Assembly: GCA_016194725.1 (NCBI GenBank)
Contig: JACQAW010000120.1
Coordinates: 1 to 13,500, forward strand
DNA length: 13,500 nt
Origin: Deltaproteobacteria bacterium
Lineage (GTDB): Bacteria; Bdellovibrionota; UBA1018; UBA923
Reading direction: 5' to 3'
In this document: in pieces, positions 1 through 6,465 of the stretch
Layout of the letters: the number at the start of each line of letters is the position of its first letter
How positions within the stretch are numbered: the stretch's first letter is position 1
The notes under the pieces: generated by a model
The model's input: the letters and a program-made list of their open reading frames with translations, nothing else
Databases searched by the model: none
What the model was told of the DNA's origin: nothing
Made by a program: the position numbers and the translations under genes

Positions 1-1
1 G

Positions 2-268
2 CTCATGACGGGCCGCCAGCACCAGATACGCGTGCACCTGAGCTACGCCGGCTATCCGGTCGTGGGCGACAAACTTTATGGCGATGACGACGGCATATTT
101 TTAGACCACATCAACCGCCGCCCGCTTTCGGACGCGGTGAAGCTGAAGCTCGCTATCGATCGCCAGGCGCTGCACAGCCGCTATCTGAAGTTTTTCCACG
201 AGCGCCAAAACCGCTGGTTTGAGATCGAAAGCCCGCTGCCTCAGGAAATGAAAGAGCTGCTCACATGA
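2..268 (+). CDS. RluA-family 23S/tRNA pseudouridine synthase, C-terminal part (5' end outside window)
   Basis: This is the C-terminal end of a pseudouridine synthase of the RluA/RsuA type, which isomerises uridine in ribosomal or transfer RNA in the cytoplasm. The visible part opens with LMTGRQHQIRVHLSYAGYPVVGD, whose TGRxHQIRVHL block followed by G(Y/H)PVVGDxLYG is the conserved RluA signature after the catalytic domain. The catalytic aspartate motif lies upstream of the window, so the exact paralogue (RluA, RluC, RluD or other) cannot be told. The frame is open to the window edge, so the methionine at base 5 is internal. The stop overlaps the start of the next gene in an ATGA, indicating translational coupling with the methyltransferase. 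Confidence 0.85.
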   Translation, partial: LMTGRQHQIRVHLSYAGYPVVGDKLYGDDDGIFLDHINRRPLSDAVKLKLAIDRQALHSRYLKFFHERQNRWFEIESPLPQEMKELLT

Positions 269-969
269 CTCGCGGGAACTACGACCTCAAGCGCCACACC
301 GAGCTGTTGGGAAAAGTAGCCATCGAAATCGAAACCCTGGCCGACCTGGACGCCACCATCAACAAGCTGTGCGAAGGTGTGGACCCCAAGGCCGCCGAAG
401 CCGTGTTCGTCGAAGACCTGTGCCCTTACTTCGGCGTGGTGTGGCCTGCGGCTCGCGCAGTTAGCGAGCACCTGGCCCGCATGGGCACCTGGCTTGCGGG
501 CAAAACCGTGCTCGAGCTGGGCTGCGGCCTGGCTCTGCCCTCCCTGGTGGCGGCAAAGCTTGGCGCGAAGGTCATCGCCACCGATTTTCACCCCGATGTT
601 CCGAAGTTTTTGAGCCGCAATCTAAATCATAATCTGCTCACGGCTGCCAACGTCGAGTATCGCGCTTACGACTGGCGCAAAGAGTCGACGTTGGGCACAT
701 TTGATTTTGTGGTGGGCAGCGACATTCTGTATGAAGCCAGCCACCCGAAAGATGTCGCACGCAGCTTAGCTGCGCATTGCGCGCGCGGCAGCCATATTAT
801 TTTGGGCGACCCCGGCCGCGTGTATCTGCAACGCTGCCTGGACGCCATCTGCGCCCTGGGCTTTCAGAGCGACATATTCATCAAAGAAGTGTCGGACAGC
901 CATAGCGATCGCGCGGGCGACCGAAAAACAAAAGAAGTTTTCGTCATCTCGCTACAGAAAAAAACTTAA
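265..969 (+). CDS. class I SAM-dependent methyltransferase (METTL/nicotinamide N-methyltransferase-like fold)
   Basis: A 234-residue SAM-dependent methyltransferase. Motif I, VLELGCGLA (residues 82-90), is the glycine-rich SAM loop. An acidic residue ends strand 2 in VIATDF (about D107), a DWR motif sits at 136-138, and FVVGSDILYE (148-157) is the post-II/motif IV region. The W-x-x-A before the fold (VVWPAARAVSEHL) and the GSDILYE block resemble the Methyltransf_16 group, which includes protein lysine methyltransferases and nicotinamide N-methyltransferase-like proteins; that subgroup is an inference. The substrate may be a protein or small molecule. The start overlaps the stop of the pseudouridine synthase by four bases, so the two are probably cotranscribed. 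The gene ends 24 bases before the convergent TPR gene. Confidence 0.8.
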   Translation: MTRGNYDLKRHTELLGKVAIEIETLADLDATINKLCEGVDPKAAEAVFVEDLCPYFGVVWPAARAVSEHLARMGTWLAGKTVLELGCGLALPSLVAAKLGAKVIATDFHPDVPKFLSRNLNHNLLTAANVEYRAYDWRKESTLGTFDFVVGSDILYEASHPKDVARSLAAHCARGSHIILGDPGRVYLQRCLDAICALGFQSDIFIKEVSDSHSDRAGDRKTKEVFVISLQKKT

Positions 970-993
970 CGCGCTTTGGACGTGCGGCGGTTT

Positions 994-1494
994 TCAGCTG
1001 CCGCTGGCGTGATTGCGGCGAATGCGGTCAATCACGGTGCGCAGCTCTGAATTTTCGGGGTCGTATTCCAAAGCCCCTTCAAACTCGCGCAAGGCCCTCA
1101 AGAACATGCCCTGGCTCAGGTAAATGCGACCCAGGTTCAGAAAAGGGTACTGGCGCGGCTCGTAGCGGCTGCACTGTTTGGCGCGCTCCAGCCACGGCAC
1201 GGCGTTTTCCAGCTCGCCCTTCTTCATATAATAGGTGCCGATGTCGTTATAAGGGTTGCCGAACTCGGGGTCCATGCTGATGGCCGTCTTGCACTTGGCA
1301 ATGGCCTCGTCGAGCTCGCCGGTGAAGCTGAGCATCCAGCCCCAGTACGTGAATCCCTCTGGAGTCGCTTCGATCTCGATTGATTTCTTGAAGCAGTCGA
1401 CGGCAGATTCGACATCGCCGTCTGAAAAAAGCTCGAGCCCGGTTTCGATCAACTTCTGCGAACGCTTTGCAGTAATTCCAATTACATTGCTCAT
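994..1494 (-). CDS. small tetratricopeptide-repeat (TPR) protein
   Basis: A 166-residue soluble protein built almost entirely of TPR helices. Repeats are seen as LELFSDGDVESAVDCFKKSI, the WGWMLSFTGELDEAIAKCK block, the IGTYYMKKGELENAVPWLE block and the LGRIYLSQGMFLRALREFE block, each with the usual small and aromatic positions and ending near a D-P. No signal peptide or membrane segment is seen. TPRs usually mediate protein-protein contacts, and no partner can be named from this window. The start at ATG 1494 is chosen over a TTG one codon upstream because AAGGAGAGG lies six bases before it. It is the last gene of a minus-strand series, 21 bases after the HAD phosphatase stop. Confidence 0.85.
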   Translation of the reverse strand: MSNVIGITAKRSQKLIETGLELFSDGDVESAVDCFKKSIEIEATPEGFTYWGWMLSFTGELDEAIAKCKTAISMDPEFGNPYNDIGTYYMKKGELENAVPWLERAKQCSRYEPRQYPFLNLGRIYLSQGMFLRALREFEGALEYDPENSELRTVIDRIRRNHASGS

Positions 1495-1515
1495 CAAATA
1501 CCTCTCCTTGGTATT

Positions 1516-2319
1516 TTAAGTTCGACTTCTAAGCAATCTCTCCGCGAACTCCGCAAAACCAAAACCCGCTTCAGCTTCAGTTATGTATGCCGGGGCATAT
1601 TTCATTTTCCCCAAAAAACCCCGGACATTCGCAACCCCAACCGAAAACGGCAACCGTTCAAAGAACGGTTCATCGTTAGGGCTATCTCCAATGTACACGA
1701 CATTCTGAAAATCAATTTGAAAAAGTTGCGACAATATGCGTCTAACACAGGTCAATTTGTCGTAGCGGCCAAACCACGTGTTCACGTGAATGCTCGAAAG
1801 TTTCGCGATCGCACCGCGCGCCTCGCAGAACTGCATGAGCTTTTGCACGCGCGCATCAGGCCAGCGCGCGACTTCTTCACAGTAGTCGATGGCCAGGTCG
1901 AACTCGCGATAATGCTGGTCGCTTGGAGTTTTGGCACCGGGAAAAGCTTTCAGTACCGCCGTATGCAGCTTGCGCAGCTTGAGCGCGTTTGACGCCCGCA
2001 CTCTTGGCGTTTCCAGATACTTTTTCACGAGTTTCGCGGGTTTTTTGGCGTGATCAAGGTAGCTGTAAAATGCCCCGTTTTCGCCTACCACGGCGGTTAC
2101 CGGCCACATGCGGGTGATCATATCGCACCAGCCCGCGGGACGGCCCGTAACGGGCACCACCTTGATTCCCGCTTTTGAAAGCTTCCATAAAGCGTCGTAC
2201 GCCTGCGCCGTAATGCGGTGCTGGCCGCCGCCACCCGAAAACGTGTCGTCGATATCGAAGAACACCGCCTGCACTGCCGCCAGCTCAGCCGCCGAAATTG
2301 CTGCAATGGGTTTAGACAT
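1516..2319 (-). CDS. HAD-superfamily (type IIB, Cof-like) phosphatase
   Basis: A 267-residue cytoplasmic phosphohydrolase of the HAD superfamily. Motif I is FFDIDDT (D22 nucleophile, D24 acid/base), motif II is the threonine in VPVTGRP, and motif IV is VYIGDSPNDEPFF near the C-terminus. The long insert between motifs II and IV is a C2B-type cap, as in Cof, phosphomannomutase-like or mannosyl-3-phosphoglycerate phosphatase relatives, acting on sugar or other small phosphates; the substrate is unknown. The frame is open for 20 more codons upstream, but the start at 2319 is preferred because AGGTGG lies just before it and residue numbering then fits a normal HAD N-terminus. It overlaps the CDF stop by eight bases, suggesting translational coupling. 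Confidence 0.85.
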   Translation of the reverse strand: MSKPIAAISAAELAAVQAVFFDIDDTFSGGGGQHRITAQAYDALWKLSKAGIKVVPVTGRPAGWCDMITRMWPVTAVVGENGAFYSYLDHAKKPAKLVKKYLETPRVRASNALKLRKLHTAVLKAFPGAKTPSDQHYREFDLAIDYCEEVARWPDARVQKLMQFCEARGAIAKLSSIHVNTWFGRYDKLTCVRRILSQLFQIDFQNVVYIGDSPNDEPFFERLPFSVGVANVRGFLGKMKYAPAYITEAEAGFGFAEFAERLLRSRT

Positions 2320-3217
2320 TTTTGCCCACCTGGTTGCGAGGCATGTTGTAGAACTGGCAGGTTGTTTTGCATTTGGCACCGTGGGTGCCGCAGGGCTCGA
2401 TGTGAATGGTGATGTCGGCCTCGCGAAAACATTTGGTCACGTCGGCTTCGATAATGTCACACACCGCGTGGGCCTGGGTCACGCGCTGCTCGCTGCAAAC
2501 TTCAAGATGCAGCTCAAGATGGCGCACTGCTCCGGCTTTGCGCGTGCGCAGGTCGTGGTAGTTCAGGTACTCGCTCTTGTGCAGGGCCAGCACGTTTTTA
2601 ATCTCGGCAACTTCGGCATCGGGCAAAGTGGTGTCTGAAAGCTCGGCCACGCATTTTTTGATTTGCTCCACGCCCACCCAAAAAACGTAAAGCGCGATGA
2701 CCAGCGCCACCAGTGGGTCCAGGTACACCCAGTGGGTGAAATGAATTGCTCCCAGGCTCAAGAAAACCGCCAGGCTGGAAAACACGTCGGTAAGGAAGTG
2801 AAACGAGTTGGTTTCGATGGCCAGGCTTTCTTCGCTCCTGGCCGCGCCCCGGTTCTGAAAATAAACGCCCAGGTTGACGACCACCGAAAATCCGGTAACC
2901 GCCAGGCCCCAGCCCAGGTAATGCACGCGGTGTCCGGGCTGCGTCCAGGTCGAAACACCCTCGTAGCAAATGTAAACACCGGCCACCAGCAGCAGCACTG
3001 CCTCGAGCATGGCCGAAAGGCTTTCGATCTTGCCATGCCCAAACGGGTGGTCCCAGTCGGCGGGCCGCACCGACGCGCGCACGACAAAAAAAGTGACCAG
3101 CGACGAAATCAGGTCCAGCCCCGAGTGAATCGCCTCGGAAAGCACGCCCACGCTGCCCGTAGCAATGGCCACCGCGATCTTGGCCGAGGTGAGCACGAAG
3201 GTTGCGGCCAAAGCCAA
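2312..3217 (-). CDS. cation diffusion facilitator (CDF) family metal transporter
   Basis: A 301-residue inner-membrane divalent metal/proton antiporter of the CDF family. It shows six hydrophobic segments and the paired metal-site motifs: HSGLD in TM2 (H31 and D35) and HFLTD in TM5 (H140 and D144). HPFGHGKIE between TM2 and TM3 is the family hallmark. The cytoplasmic C-terminal domain is present and ends in a cysteine/histidine-rich tail (PCGTHGAKCKTTC), a possible extra metal-binding element. Zn, Fe, Mn, Co or Cd are all possible substrates; an H-x3-D in both sites is compatible with Zn or Cd. No ATG fits the N-terminus, so TTG at 3217 is taken, 19 bases after the barrel gene stop. No Shine-Dalgarno is clear there, so the exact start is uncertain. 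Confidence 0.88.
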   Translation of the reverse strand: MALAATFVLTSAKIAVAIATGSVGVLSEAIHSGLDLISSLVTFFVVRASVRPADWDHPFGHGKIESLSAMLEAVLLLVAGVYICYEGVSTWTQPGHRVHYLGWGLAVTGFSVVVNLGVYFQNRGAARSEESLAIETNSFHFLTDVFSSLAVFLSLGAIHFTHWVYLDPLVALVIALYVFWVGVEQIKKCVAELSDTTLPDAEVAEIKNVLALHKSEYLNYHDLRTRKAGAVRHLELHLEVCSEQRVTQAHAVCDIIEADVTKCFREADITIHIEPCGTHGAKCKTTCQFYNMPRNQVGKNV

Positions 3218-3236
3218 TGTCGCTGCGCGGGAGCGG

Positions 3237-3778
3237 TTAGCGGAGATAAGTCACTCCCCCCGAAATATAGGAGTAAGAGTTGCTGGCATTAAAACCCACC
3301 TCGCCCGTAAACCGCCAGTTCGTTTCGCCACCCAATTTAAAGTTACTGCCCAGCGCGAACTGCATGAAGCCATCCACGCTGCCATTTGTGGCATTCCAGC
3401 CCAAGGGCACCGCGAAAAACGGCGTGTACTCGTTGTCGCCATTATGAAACGTCTTGTAGATCATCGGCTTCACGCCAAACGAAAAAAGCCCCAGGCCGTT
3501 GACGCGGTAATATTCCGTAAATACCGCCGTGGCGATGCCAGGCTGGCTGTCCACATCCGGAAACCACTCCAGATCCGCCGTCAAACCCACCCGAAAGTTG
3601 CGCGCCCCCGACCCCATGCCGATCAGGCCTTCCCAATCGAGCAAATCAGTATGCCCAAACCGGGGCTTGAGGTTCAATGCCGCCCCCGTGCCGTTGCTGA
3701 TGGCCACCTCGGGCTCGATGCCAACCGAGTAATTCCCCGGCTCAATGAACAGAGCAGGGCGACTAGGAATTTCGTCAT
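3237..3778 (-). pseudogene. outer-membrane beta-barrel-like protein with frameshifted signal peptide
   Basis: The long frame (about 3237-3750) encodes alternating aromatic/hydrophobic stretches with many G, N and Y residues, such as NYSVGIEPEVAI, RVGLTADLEWF, GFMQFALGSNFKLGG and a C-terminal SGGVTYLR. This is typical of a small outer-membrane beta-barrel or transporter-like porin. In this frame no signal peptide precedes the barrel; the open frame runs to an ATG at 3848 through unconvincing sequence with no ribosome site. A different minus frame starting at ATG 3778 reads MTKFLVALLCSL, a classic signal-peptide n- and h-region, and then loses meaning near 3740 exactly where the barrel frame becomes convincing. 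The simplest reading is an indel near 3740-3750 that broke the gene; a sequencing error is possible. No specific family is recognised. Confidence 0.5.
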
Positions 3779-3850
3779 AGTATTGAAAATACACACCTAT
3801 TGGGGGCGAAGACAAGTGGTGATTCCATGGGGTTGGGCGTCGAATCATGG

Positions 3851-3879
3851 TTGATTCTGTGGCAAAGACCGACTATAAA
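3851..3879 (+). promoter_or_regulatory. promoter of tRNA-His
   Basis: TTGATT at 3851-3856 and TATAAA at 3874-3879 are separated by 17 bases, a good sigma70-type promoter. Transcription would begin near 3886, about 20 bases upstream of the mature tRNA 5' end. Confidence 0.6.
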
Positions 3880-3905
3880 AGCTTTTCACGTCAGTGGTTT
3901 AGTGT

Positions 3906-3983
3906 GGTGGCCGTAGCTCAGTTGGTTAGAGCATCGGGTTGTGGTCCCGAGGGTCGGGGGTTCGAGTCCCCTCGGTCACCCCA
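3906..3983 (+). tRNA. tRNA-His (anticodon GTG), CCA encoded
   Basis: A complete cloverleaf is visible. The acceptor stem pairs GTGGCCG (3907-3913) with CGGTCAC (3973-3979), with one G-T wobble. The extra G at -1 (3906) faces the discriminator C at 3980, the hallmark of histidine tRNA. The anticodon stem TCGGG/CCCGA encloses loop TTGTGGT with GTG at 3941-3943. The T-arm carries GTTCGAGTC. CCA is encoded at 3981-3983. The gene borders a tyrosine-recombinase gene and probably is the integration site of the island. Confidence 0.97.
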
Positions 3984-4018
3984 TTCTTTTCTCTGTTTTC
4001 AGCCGCTTATAAAGTAAA

Positions 4019-4041
4019 CCCTCGTCTAAATGAGACGAGGG
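4019..4041. repeat. perfect 9-bp inverted repeat (hairpin) between tRNA-His and the integrase gene
   Basis: CCCTCGTCT at 4019-4027 and AGACGAGGG at 4033-4041 are exact reverse complements around a five-base loop. There is no T-run after it on the plus strand; on the minus strand the stem is followed by TTTACTTT. It could be a weak terminator or a recombinase/accessory-protein arm site inside the element end. The sequence alone does not decide. Confidence 0.55.
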
Positions 4042-4117
4042 AGACGACCGATACATTGTCTAAGCACAATGGAATCGAAGAAAGTTCCTCGAGTCCGCCA
4101 CCGAGAGGAGCCTTTGC

Positions 4118-5284
4118 ATGGGCTATTACGTTCGCGTCTTGAGACCAAAGCTTAAACCTGCGCATTGGAAGCTGCAGTTTGCTTCTCACAAGAAAAAACA
4201 TGCCGTCAATTCAAAGGCCATGAAGACAAAAAAGGAATGGGACGTCCCAAAATCGCGATGGTACTCGCTTGGCTTTCAGCCCAAAATGACAATCGACCAA
4301 GCCCGGGCTCGTGCCGGGCAGCTCAACGCAAAACTGCACATCAAACGCCACGAAGAGCGCCGCCTCGCACTGGAAGAAACTGCCACTGCACTTCAAAATC
4401 GCTTTATCGCGGCAATTCCAGAGCTGTACAAACAAGAATTCGAACAAAAGTACGTCTTCGGACGCTTCAACGGCCCTGAATGGCGAAAACGATTTCTACG
4501 AACCTGGCGAGCGGTCCAAAAGATGCTGTTCGAGATCCAACTCGATCCGGCGGACTGGTACGACGAGATGTACAGATTTTATGACTATTTTCACGAACGC
4601 AAATACAGCCTTTCCTATCTTCGAAGAATTTTACAGCTCGCAAATCTCTGGGGATACTTTCTCTCGCGGAAGCTGGGCCAACCCTTCGTGAGGGTTCCGG
4701 TACCCAGAGGAAAAGAAAAGGAACGACTTCTTGAAGCGTATTTCCAAAAGAAAGGTCGACACGTCTGCGAATCAGATCCCCTCACCCCAAAACAGCTTGA
4801 AGCCGTCCGGGATAAATTAAATGAGCAGCACTACAATTGGCTCTACCTCTCGGTCTGGTTGGGGCTTCGACCCATGGAAATAGATCAGCTCCATAACCAA
4901 GACCTATTCCGACTTCAGAAGTTGGGTGGAAATGGCGCTCTGCTTTGGGTGTACCAAACCAAGCTGATTTCAGTACCGCACAGATATCGATGGAAACTGA
5001 TTCCGATGGTCTTTGAAGGCCAGGCCAACGCCCTAAAGATCATCGAAAGCGGTTGCTTCAAGAGACCTTTGAACAAGTCGGTCCGCCATCATTTCGGAAA
5101 CCACACGACCCTCTATGGCGGTCGGAAGGGTTTCACCGATCTAATGCTCGATCACCAACAACAATTGGAAAACATCAGTCAGTGGATGGGCCACTCTTCG
5201 ATTGAACGCACCTGGAGGAGCTACAAGTCTCGGCGCATTACGCACTTCGACTTGATCCCAAAAGGTGTTCGAAAAGCAGCATAA
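4118..5284 (+). CDS. tyrosine recombinase / island integrase
   Basis: A 388-residue site-specific DNA recombinase of the phage-integrase family. The N-terminal half is a basic SAM-like core-binding region. The C-terminal catalytic domain shows the first arginine in WLGLRPMEID (R251), a basic beta-hairpin candidate lysine in YQTKLISVPHR, the second arginine in LYGGRKGF (R336), the H-box in WMGHSS (H359) and the nucleophile in RSYKS (Y369). The usual H of the HxxR box is replaced by tyrosine at 333, an atypical variant. The start is supported by AGGAG eight bases upstream of ATG 4118. It sits 134 bases after the 3' end of tRNA-His in the same direction, the standard arrangement for an element using the tRNA as attachment site. 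The gene appears full length. Confidence 0.9.
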   Translation: MGYYVRVLRPKLKPAHWKLQFASHKKKHAVNSKAMKTKKEWDVPKSRWYSLGFQPKMTIDQARARAGQLNAKLHIKRHEERRLALEETATALQNRFIAAIPELYKQEFEQKYVFGRFNGPEWRKRFLRTWRAVQKMLFEIQLDPADWYDEMYRFYDYFHERKYSLSYLRRILQLANLWGYFLSRKLGQPFVRVPVPRGKEKERLLEAYFQKKGRHVCESDPLTPKQLEAVRDKLNEQHYNWLYLSVWLGLRPMEIDQLHNQDLFRLQKLGGNGALLWVYQTKLISVPHRYRWKLIPMVFEGQANALKIIESGCFKRPLNKSVRHHFGNHTTLYGGRKGFTDLMLDHQQQLENISQWMGHSSIERTWRSYKSRRITHFDLIPKGVRKAA

Positions 5285-5327
5285 ATCTTCGGATAAGAAA
5301 TTATTGTGCCAGGGCTCGCCTGTAAAA

Positions 5328-5354
5328 TTGACAAAAATTCTCGATGCTTATATT
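5328..5354 (+). promoter_or_regulatory. candidate promoter of the unknown/SNF2 operon
   Basis: TTGACA (5328-5333) is a consensus -35 and TATATT (5349-5354) a near-consensus -10. The spacer of 15 bases is short, so strength is uncertain. It lies just upstream of the ATG at 5381 and after the integrase stop, where a new transcription unit would be expected. Confidence 0.4.
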
Positions 5355-5380
5355 TCTTTCACTTCCAGGAAAGAGAGTAA

Positions 5381-6433
5381 ATGATGAATCTCCCGCAGCC
5401 CGAGATCCCCGTCCTCAAGAGCTATCCTCAAGGTGCTGATCCGGCAGCCGTTTTTCCGGACGGCGTGCTTACGCTGACCTATTGGGATCTTTGGTCCTTG
5501 ATCTCGGCGAAACATCGTTTTGGCTCCGATCTCTCGGCGCTCCGCAAATCGCTTGTCGATCGGCGGCTGAACCAATCCCACCACGGCATGTCGAGAAAGG
5601 AACAAATCGAAGATCTGATCGCGCTCGTTGACGATCTTGGCCCGAGGATCAAACGTGTCGGTGGAGTCGATAAAGTGCTAGCCACCATCCCCGAGCGTCT
5701 GCTCAAGAAGGAAATGCAAAAGGGGATCAAAAACATCACTGATGATTGGGGCGGATACTACCCGCCGTCTGAACCTATGTTGCGATCTCCACGCCGCCTG
5801 CTTGAAAAGGAAGCAATGCGAGGGATGTGGCCAAGACTGCCATTCGATCCGACGCCGATTGCTGAAACGCTTCGGCCTCTGTTCATTCCAAAAAAGAAAT
5901 CAGGCTATTTTCCCAAGGGGACCACGTTCGCTTTGAGCCGAAGAGTTGAGAAGGCCATGACAAAGGAACTCTCGAAATCCGACGGCCTTGCTATGAATCA
6001 TCGCGCTCACCGCTACGCGATCCATCGCGCTGCCTTGACGCTGTTTCATGAAGAACACCATTGGGACGACTCATACGGAGTCATGGGCGATCTCGCGAAG
6101 CAATGGGTAGATGCTCTTTTGTCAGTAACCGCCGATGACCTCTGCCTCGATCCTCGCGTATTTCTCAAGGATCTCTTGATGTTTCTTTGTTGGGAAAATT
6201 ACGGCCTCACCGACGATGACGTGACTTCGACTTACATCCGTCGCCTCCCCGAGGAGGAACGGGTGCTCGCCTTTGAGATTCTTGCCGATGTGGAGGTGCG
6301 CGCGGCACAGGGATTTCAGCAATACAACGCCAAGAATGCGACGAAACTCCTTGAGCGAGGTGGCACAGATTTGCGTCCCGCTCCTATGCTCAGAATGGTG
6401 ACTCATGTGGCCACGCTAGACTGCCAGGGTTGA
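5381..6433 (+). CDS. unknown protein with HEEHH motif, upstream of SNF2 ATPase
   Basis: A 350-residue soluble protein that I do not recognise. No signal peptide or membrane segment is seen. The N-terminal third has charged helices (KHRFGSDLSALRKSLVDRR, KEQIEDLIALVDDLGPRIK). The middle has a proline- and lysine-rich stretch, and the C-terminal half is acidic and helical. Residues 223-227 read HEEHH inside a hydrophobic helix (LTLFHEEHHWDDS), which fits the HExxH pattern of zinc metallopeptidases; no convincing third ligand is seen, so the motif may be chance. AGGAAAGAGAG lies before two consecutive ATG codons (5381 and 5384). Its stop is 32 bases before the SNF2 gene, so the two are probably one operon and may work together. 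It could be an accessory component of a SNF2-based defence system; this is inference from context. Confidence 0.75.
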   Translation: MMNLPQPEIPVLKSYPQGADPAAVFPDGVLTLTYWDLWSLISAKHRFGSDLSALRKSLVDRRLNQSHHGMSRKEQIEDLIALVDDLGPRIKRVGGVDKVLATIPERLLKKEMQKGIKNITDDWGGYYPPSEPMLRSPRRLLEKEAMRGMWPRLPFDPTPIAETLRPLFIPKKKSGYFPKGTTFALSRRVEKAMTKELSKSDGLAMNHRAHRYAIHRAALTLFHEEHHWDDSYGVMGDLAKQWVDALLSVTADDLCLDPRVFLKDLLMFLCWENYGLTDDDVTSTYIRRLPEEERVLAFEILADVEVRAAQGFQQYNAKNATKLLERGGTDLRPAPMLRMVTHVATLDCQG

Positions 6434-6465
6434 TTCTTGGTCACCCTCATTAGGCGGTTCCGCCC

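Noticed and set aside
984..1004. GCGGC/GCCGC stem between the methyltransferase and TPR genes as a terminator
   Set aside because: Five pairs only, no T-run, and it overlaps the TPR stop codon.
2663..3292. 209-codon plus-strand open frame opposite the CDF gene
   Set aside because: It is the antisense of a clearly coding CDF transporter and has a composition typical of shadow frames.
6438..6449. GGTCACCC run resembling the tRNA-His 3' end, possible att repeat
   Set aside because: Only eight exact bases match and flanking bases differ; it sits in the spacer of an operon.
6451..6462. GGCGG-TT-CCGCC hairpin before the SNF2 start as a regulatory element
   Set aside because: Too short and placed where a plain spacer is expected; likely chance.
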